From an uncultured Sulfurovum sp. (GTDB lineage: Bacteria > Campylobacterota > Campylobacteria > Campylobacterales > Sulfurovaceae), in contig CAMZLC010000172.1 in NCBI GenBank assembly GCA_947311605.1, positions 1-9,944 on the forward strand: a stretch of DNA of 9,944 nucleotides, written 5' to 3'. A program made the translations under genes and the position numbers. Below the pieces are notes generated by a model that worked only from the letters and a program-made list of their open reading frames with translations, made no database searches and had not been told where the DNA came from. This document shows positions 7,018-9,944 of the stretch, piece after piece; positions within the stretch are counted from its first letter, which is position 1, and each line of letters starts with the position of its first letter.

Positions 7018-7024
7018 TTCCTCC
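7018..7024 (-). promoter_or_regulatory. Ribosome binding site deciding the ETF-QO start
   Basis: GGAGGAA on the minus strand ends 3 bases before the ATG at 7014. It supports this start over the in-frame ATGs at 7026 and 7101 and matches the beginning of conserved ETF-QO sequence. Confidence 0.75.
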
Positions 7025-7069
7025 ATACGTATATACTGCCACCGTCCATTTTCCATAACGGGATATGAT

Positions 7070-7097
7070 AAAATAACAGAGTTTGCATTAAGTGTAA
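7070..7097 (-). promoter_or_regulatory. Candidate promoter of the ETF-QO / EtfBA / mdh1 run
   Basis: On the minus strand, TTACAC (7092-7097) and TATTTT (7070-7075) are separated by 16 bases, with TGT just before the -10 making it an extended element. Transcription would start near 7063, leaving a leader of about 49 bases to the ATG at 7014. The -35 overlaps a near-palindrome at 7088-7107. Confidence 0.4.
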
Positions 7098-7107
7098 GCA
7101 CACCTAA
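7088..7107. promoter_or_regulatory. Near-palindrome overlapping the -35 box, candidate operator
   Basis: Arms TTAAGTGT (7088-7095) and ACACCTAA (7100-7107) are inverted repeats with a single mismatch, separated by AAGC. The site covers the predicted -35 hexamer of the ETF promoter, where a dimeric regulator would block or recruit polymerase. No regulator is encoded in the window and I do not recognise the site as a known consensus. Confidence 0.35.
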
Positions 7108-7165
7108 GGCCCAAAAGAGGACTTTACTGCACAGTGGGGGGGAAAGTTACATAAGTTGAAATAAC

Positions 7166-7194
7166 TTTTAGTAAATCGTACTTATTTACTAAAA
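7166..7194. terminator. AT-rich hairpin over the end of malate dehydrogenase 2
   Basis: TTTTAGTAAAT (7166-7176) and ATTTACTAAAA (7184-7194) form a perfect 11-bp inverted repeat with a 7-base loop. The loop and one arm contain the TAA stop (7182-7184) of the minus-strand gene. The downstream sequence on the minus strand is GTTATTTCAACTT, not a clean T run. It may act as a weak terminator, or as a 3' stabiliser allowing partial read-through into the ETF genes. An overlapping repeat, AAAGTTA with TAACTTT, lies just beyond. Confidence 0.5.
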
Positions 7195-8138
7195 AATCCT
7201 GCTTCTTTCAGCGTATCTACCATCTCCTGTACCGAGGTGACGGACTGTGCAAATTTTTTGACCTGCAGCGGTTTCAGCGCCATTTCGATCACTTTTTCCA
7301 CACCATCCGATCCGATCATCACTGGCACACCGCTGACGATGTCTCTGTAGCCGCCATACTCTCCATCCAGCATCACGGCACAGGAGTGTATCTGCTTGGT
7401 ATCTCTAAGGATCGAATCCACCATCACAGCCGTGGATTTGGCAGGGGCATAATAGGCGGAGCCATTGCCCAAAAGATTCACGATCTCTGCACCGCCATTC
7501 CTCGTTTTGGTCACGATCTCCCCTATCTCCTCAGAATCCAAAAGATCCTCGATAGGGACACCCGCCACTGTGGTGAACTTGGGAAGCGGTACCATCGTAT
7601 CACCATGACCGCCCATCACCGTAGCCCTGATCTGTCCGGCGCCGTAGCCGAGTTTCTCGTAGATGAAATGCGCCATTCTGGCCGAATCCAGGATCCCCGC
7701 CATACCAAGCACCCTCTCTCTGGGGAAACCTGTCTCTTTGAGCACCACGTAGGTCATGGCGTCCAGAGGATTGGAGACCACAACCACCACAGCATCCGGC
7801 GCATACTCTTTGATCTCTGCTGCATACTTTTTTACGATCTCTGCATTTTTGGTGAGCAGATCATCCCTGCTCATTCCGGGTCCCCTCGGGGCGCCCGCTG
7901 TGATCACTACCACATCAGAGCCTGCGATACACTCTACAGTTTTGGCGGCCTTGACAATCGTATGCTGTCGTGCAGCATTGGCCGCCTGCGACATATCCAG
8001 TGCCTTGCCTCTGGACACATCATAGTTTCTGCCCCTGAGCACAATATTGTGGCAGGTGCCGTTCATCGCCAAAATAAAAGCCACCGTAGAACCAAAGTTC
8101 CCTGTGCCTATGATCGTTACTTTCTTTCCTTTTGCCAT
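7182..8138 (-). CDS. mdh: Malate dehydrogenase 2, lactate-dehydrogenase-like fold, predicted NADP-type
   Basis: Interconverts malate and oxaloacetate; 318 residues from the ATG at 8138. The Rossmann motif is TIIGTGNFGSTVA (8-20). Where NAD enzymes have an acidic residue after the second strand, this one reads VLRGRNYD (33-40): Gly36 replaces Asp, flanked by Arg35, Arg37 and Asn38. The GR pattern at this position is known from NADP-using archaeal enzymes of the same family (Methanocaldococcus jannaschii type). Substrate Arg85 and Arg91 (APRGPGMSR), Asp151, Arg154 and catalytic His178 in GGHGDTMVP are present. A start 28 codons upstream is rejected because AAAGGAAA (8142-8149) precedes the 8138 ATG and the Rossmann fold begins right after it. 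It lies downstream of isocitrate dehydrogenase but is separated by a terminator and a leader with two inverted repeats, so it probably has its own promoter. Confidence 0.9.
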   Translation of the reverse strand: MAKGKKVTIIGTGNFGSTVAFILAMNGTCHNIVLRGRNYDVSRGKALDMSQAANAARQHTIVKAAKTVECIAGSDVVVITAGAPRGPGMSRDDLLTKNAEIVKKYAAEIKEYAPDAVVVVVSNPLDAMTYVVLKETGFPRERVLGMAGILDSARMAHFIYEKLGYGAGQIRATVMGGHGDTMVPLPKFTTVAGVPIEDLLDSEEIGEIVTKTRNGGAEIVNLLGNGSAYYAPAKSTAVMVDSILRDTKQIHSCAVMLDGEYGGYRDIVSGVPVMIGSDGVEKVIEMALKPLQVKKFAQSVTSVQEMVDTLKEAGFFSK

Positions 8139-8141
8139 ATC

Positions 8142-8149
8142 TTTCCTTT
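8142..8149 (-). promoter_or_regulatory. Ribosome binding site deciding the malate dehydrogenase 2 start
   Basis: AAAGGAAA on the minus strand lies 3 bases before the ATG at 8138 (AAGGA core 5 bases away). It selects this ATG over the one at 8222, whose added residues lie in leader sequence. Confidence 0.7.
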
Positions 8150-8186
8150 GTTGTGAATGACCCAGGACATCTCCTTGATGACTGGC

Positions 8187-8218
8187 TTGACAATGCAGAC
8201 GGGAATACATATTGTCAA
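8187..8218. repeat. Perfect inverted repeat in the malate dehydrogenase 2 leader
   Basis: TTGACAAT (8187-8194) and ATTGTCAA (8211-8218) are perfect 8-bp arms separated by 16 bases; in RNA a U-G pair can extend the helix to 9. It lies about 50-80 bases before the ATG at 8138, inside the predicted transcribed leader. It could be an RNA hairpin or a site for a dimeric regulator. The TTGACA in it resembles a -35 box, but nothing good follows at 16-18 bases. Confidence 0.5.
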
Positions 8219-8250
8219 ACAAAGAATCAGAGGATGTCTGGATGGGATAA

Positions 8251-8286
8251 AAACCATTTTATCATAGCAGGGTGACAAAATGGTTT
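8251..8286. repeat. 10-bp inverted repeat flanking the malate dehydrogenase 2 promoter
   Basis: AAACCATTTT (8251-8260) and AAAATGGTTT (8277-8286) are perfect inverted arms with a 16-base spacer. The spacer carries the candidate -10 element on the minus strand, so the arms bracket it. This is a plausible operator pair, or a stem that would form in transcripts coming from isocitrate dehydrogenase. Confidence 0.55.
8261..8269 (-). promoter_or_regulatory. Candidate extended -10 promoter of malate dehydrogenase 2
   Basis: Minus-strand TGC followed by TATGAT (8261-8269) matches an extended -10 element. No clear -35 is seen 16-18 bases before it. Transcription would start near 8254 and give a leader of about 115 bases to the ATG at 8138, holding the repeat at 8187-8218. 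Confidence 0.45.
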
Positions 8287-8287
8287 C

Positions 8288-8312
8288 TTATAAGAATGAG
8301 CCCGTAGGCTCA
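8288..8312 (-). terminator. Terminator of isocitrate dehydrogenase with a UACG loop
   Basis: On the minus strand, TGAGCC (8312-8307), loop TACG and GGCTCA (8302-8297) form a 6-bp stem closed by C-G around UACG, one of the very stable UNCG tetraloops. TCTTATAAG follows, a weak T-rich tail. It lies 18 bases after the TAA at 8330 and fits as the end of the isocitrate dehydrogenase transcript, with leak-through possible. Confidence 0.6.
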
Positions 8313-8329
8313 CTCCGAATAGTGCGCAG

Positions 8330-9944
8330 TTAGATGCTGTCTATAATAGCATTCAAGGTTGCAGACGGTCTCATGGCAGCCTCTGCTTTGGCATCATCTG
8401 CATGGTAGTATCCACCGATATCCTGGGCTTTGCCCTCTGCGGCTAGCAGCTCTGCAATGATCTTCTCTTCATTCTCCCGCAGCGCCTTGGCAACCGGTGC
8501 AAACTTCTCCGCCAGCTCCGCATTGGATCCCTTGGCCAATGCCTCTGCCCAGTACATCGCTACATAGAAGTGAGAGGCTTTGTTGTCAGGCTCTCCTGCT
8601 TTTCTACCAGGAGACTTATTATTGTCTAGATACCCTTCATTTGCCTTGTCAAGCGCCTCCGTGAGTGCCGCAAGCTTCTCATCAGGATGTTTCTGTCCGA
8701 TATATCTCAGTGACTCGGCCAATGCCAAGATCTCCCCCAGGCTGTCCCATCTAAGATGCCCTTCGTTGAGGAACTGCTCCACATGCTTGGGTGCAGAGCC
8801 TCCCGCACCCGTCTCAAATAATCCACCCCCGGCAAGCAGAGGAACAATAGAGAGCATTTTGGCAGAAGTACCAAGCTCCAGGATCGGATACATATCCGTC
8901 AGATAGTCTCTCAAGACATTGCCTGTCGCAGCGATCGTATTTTTGCCTTCTCTCACTCTCGCATTGGTAAAGCGTGTCGCCTCAGCCACATTCTTGATTT
9001 GGATATCCAGTCCTTCCGTATCATGATCTGCCAGATATTGCTCTACCTTTTTGATCATCTGTCTGTCATGCGCCCGCTTGTCATCCAGCCAGAAAATCGC
9101 AGGTACGCCCTCGATACTTGCACGCTCCACTGCCAGCCGTACCCAATCTTTTATAGGAATATCTTTTGCGCGGCTCATACGCCAGATATCACCCTTCTCA
9201 ACCTCAAATGTCATCAGTTCCGAACCATCTTCGGCAGTGACAGAGACCTTGCCATCCTCTGACATTTCAAAGGTCGTAGGATGCGATCCGTACTCCTCCG
9301 CTTTTTGTGCCATGAGCCCCACATTGGCCACTGAACCCATCGTACTGACATCATATTGACCATGTGCGACACAGTCTTTCATCATCTCTTCGTAGAAAAT
9401 ACCGTAAGAGGTATCAGGGATCACCGCGACACACTCTACCGCTTCACCATTTCTATCCCAGTGCTTTCCACCCTCACGGATCACCACAGGCATGGAGGCA
9501 TCAATGATCACATCGTTGGAAGCATTGAAGTTTGTCTCACCCCTGTCAGAGTTGACCATGGCAATTTTAGGAGCATCACTCTCTACCACAGCCTGAAATG
9601 CCGCTTTGATCTCAGTCTCTTTGTCATGGCCGGCGATCTTCTTTTCCAGATCACTCATGCCCAGTCTAGGATTGACATTCAGTGCCGCAAACTCTGCCGC
9701 ATATTTATCAAAGACCTCTTGGAAAAAGACCTCAAACGCATGACCGAACATGATAGGATCAGAGACTTTCATCATGGTAGCTTTGAGGTGAATCGACCAC
9801 AATACACCTTTCTCCCTGGCATCCTCAATCGTTTTGGCGATGAAATTTCTCAGCTTCTTGACAGACATAAATGTACCATCCAGCATTTCACCATCGAGCG
9901 CATCGATCGTTGCCAATGTTTTCCCATTAAGGGCGATGGTGACC
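8330..9944 (-). CDS. icd: Isocitrate dehydrogenase, NADP-dependent, monomeric type (C-terminal ~537 residues; N-terminus outside window)
   Basis: Interconverts isocitrate and 2-oxoglutarate plus CO2 using NADP(H), in the cytoplasm. The frame is open from the right edge; the first visible residues are VTIALNGKTLATIDALDGEMLD. The TTG at 9916 is only an internal codon, so the gene is cut by the window and not truncated in the genome. Family members have about 740 residues, so roughly 200 are missing. Motifs matching the Azotobacter/Corynebacterium-type enzyme are HLKATMMKVSDPI with the catalytic-region Lys, NSDRGETNFNASNDVIIDASMP, AIFWLDDKRAHDRQMI, GTSAKMLSIVPLLAGGGLFETGAGGSAPKHV, LRWDSLGE and NKSPGRKAGEPDNKASHFY. 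The last three include the His and Arg residues that contact the NADP phosphate in known structures (from memory). The protein ends ATLNAIIDSI. In CO2-fixing Campylobacterota this step runs as reductive carboxylation with NADPH. Confidence 0.95.
   Translation of the reverse strand, partial: VTIALNGKTLATIDALDGEMLDGTFMSVKKLRNFIAKTIEDAREKGVLWSIHLKATMMKVSDPIMFGHAFEVFFQEVFDKYAAEFAALNVNPRLGMSDLEKKIAGHDKETEIKAAFQAVVESDAPKIAMVNSDRGETNFNASNDVIIDASMPVVIREGGKHWDRNGEAVECVAVIPDTSYGIFYEEMMKDCVAHGQYDVSTMGSVANVGLMAQKAEEYGSHPTTFEMSEDGKVSVTAEDGSELMTFEVEKGDIWRMSRAKDIPIKDWVRLAVERASIEGVPAIFWLDDKRAHDRQMIKKVEQYLADHDTEGLDIQIKNVAEATRFTNARVREGKNTIAATGNVLRDYLTDMYPILELGTSAKMLSIVPLLAGGGLFETGAGGSAPKHVEQFLNEGHLRWDSLGEILALAESLRYIGQKHPDEKLAALTEALDKANEGYLDNNKSPGRKAGEPDNKASHFYVAMYWAEALAKGSNAELAEKFAPVAKALRENEEKIIAELLAAEGKAQDIGGYYHADDAKAEAAMRPSATLNAIIDSI

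Noticed and set aside
7015..7101. Longer ETF-QO start at 7101 (29 extra residues)
   Set aside because: The extra part has no conserved sequence and overlaps the candidate promoter, and a strong GGAGGAA precedes the 7014 ATG where the family sequence begins.
8139..8222. Longer malate dehydrogenase 2 start at 8222 (28 extra residues)
   Set aside because: The extra residues come from a leader with an inverted repeat; the Rossmann fold starts just after the ATG at 8138, which has its own ribosome site.
9917..9944. Isocitrate dehydrogenase truncated at its N-terminus as a pseudogene
   Set aside because: The frame continues without a stop to the window edge with family-like residues, so the gene is cut by the window only.
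1..9944. CRISPR arrays, tRNA, rRNA, prophage or toxin-antitoxin genes
   Set aside because: No regularly spaced direct repeats, cloverleaf sequences, ribosomal RNA motifs or recognisable phage or toxin proteins were found on either strand.

Overview
The window looks like chromosomal DNA from a Campylobacterota bacterium, most like the Sulfurovum/Sulfurimonas group. The reasons are a monomeric-type NADP isocitrate dehydrogenase followed directly by a malate dehydrogenase (the icd-mdh order I recall from Campylobacter jejuni and relatives), a two-subunit iron-sulfur class I fumarase, tight polycistronic spacing and strong AAGGAG-type ribosome sites. The assignment rests on gene content and recalled family sequences, not on a database search.

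Layout. Almost everything is transcribed on the minus strand, so genes are read from right to left. From the right edge: the C-terminal ~537 residues of isocitrate dehydrogenase (N-terminus outside the window), a hairpin terminator with a UACG loop, and a ~190-base leader with two perfect inverted repeats. Then comes malate dehydrogenase 2 (7182-8138), with an AT-rich hairpin over its stop codon. A ~110-base stretch with a near-palindrome on a candidate promoter follows. Next is a compact run: ETF:quinone oxidoreductase (5359-7014), a fused EtfB-EtfA electron transfer flavoprotein (3406-5346), malate dehydrogenase 1 (2450-3394), then fumarase alpha (1487-2338) and beta (916-1476). A perfect 8-bp hairpin at 900-919 separates this run from a small convergent plus-strand gene of unknown function (612-899). 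The left 475 bases hold the C-terminal part of an outer-membrane beta-barrel gene with no start. It appears cut by the end of a mobile element, possibly IS256-like, whose minus-strand gene begins at 46 and runs off the left edge.

How the genes work together. Isocitrate dehydrogenase, malate dehydrogenase and fumarase are steps of the citric acid cycle, which many free-living Campylobacterota run reductively to fix CO2. The two malate dehydrogenases differ at the coenzyme-selecting position: an Asp in copy 1 (NAD-type) and Gly-Arg-Asn in copy 2 (NADP-type). Copy 2 lies next to the NADP-type isocitrate dehydrogenase, and copy 1 lies in the flavoprotein operon. The EtfB-EtfA fusion and the ETF:quinone oxidoreductase form a route between soluble electron carriers and the quinone pool. 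No acyl-CoA dehydrogenase or other usual ETF donor is present. The most interesting proposal from the window is therefore a dedicated ETF/quinone module co-expressed with malate-fumarate interconversion. It might be related to FixABCX-type systems that link NADH, quinone and ferredoxin. That role is inference.
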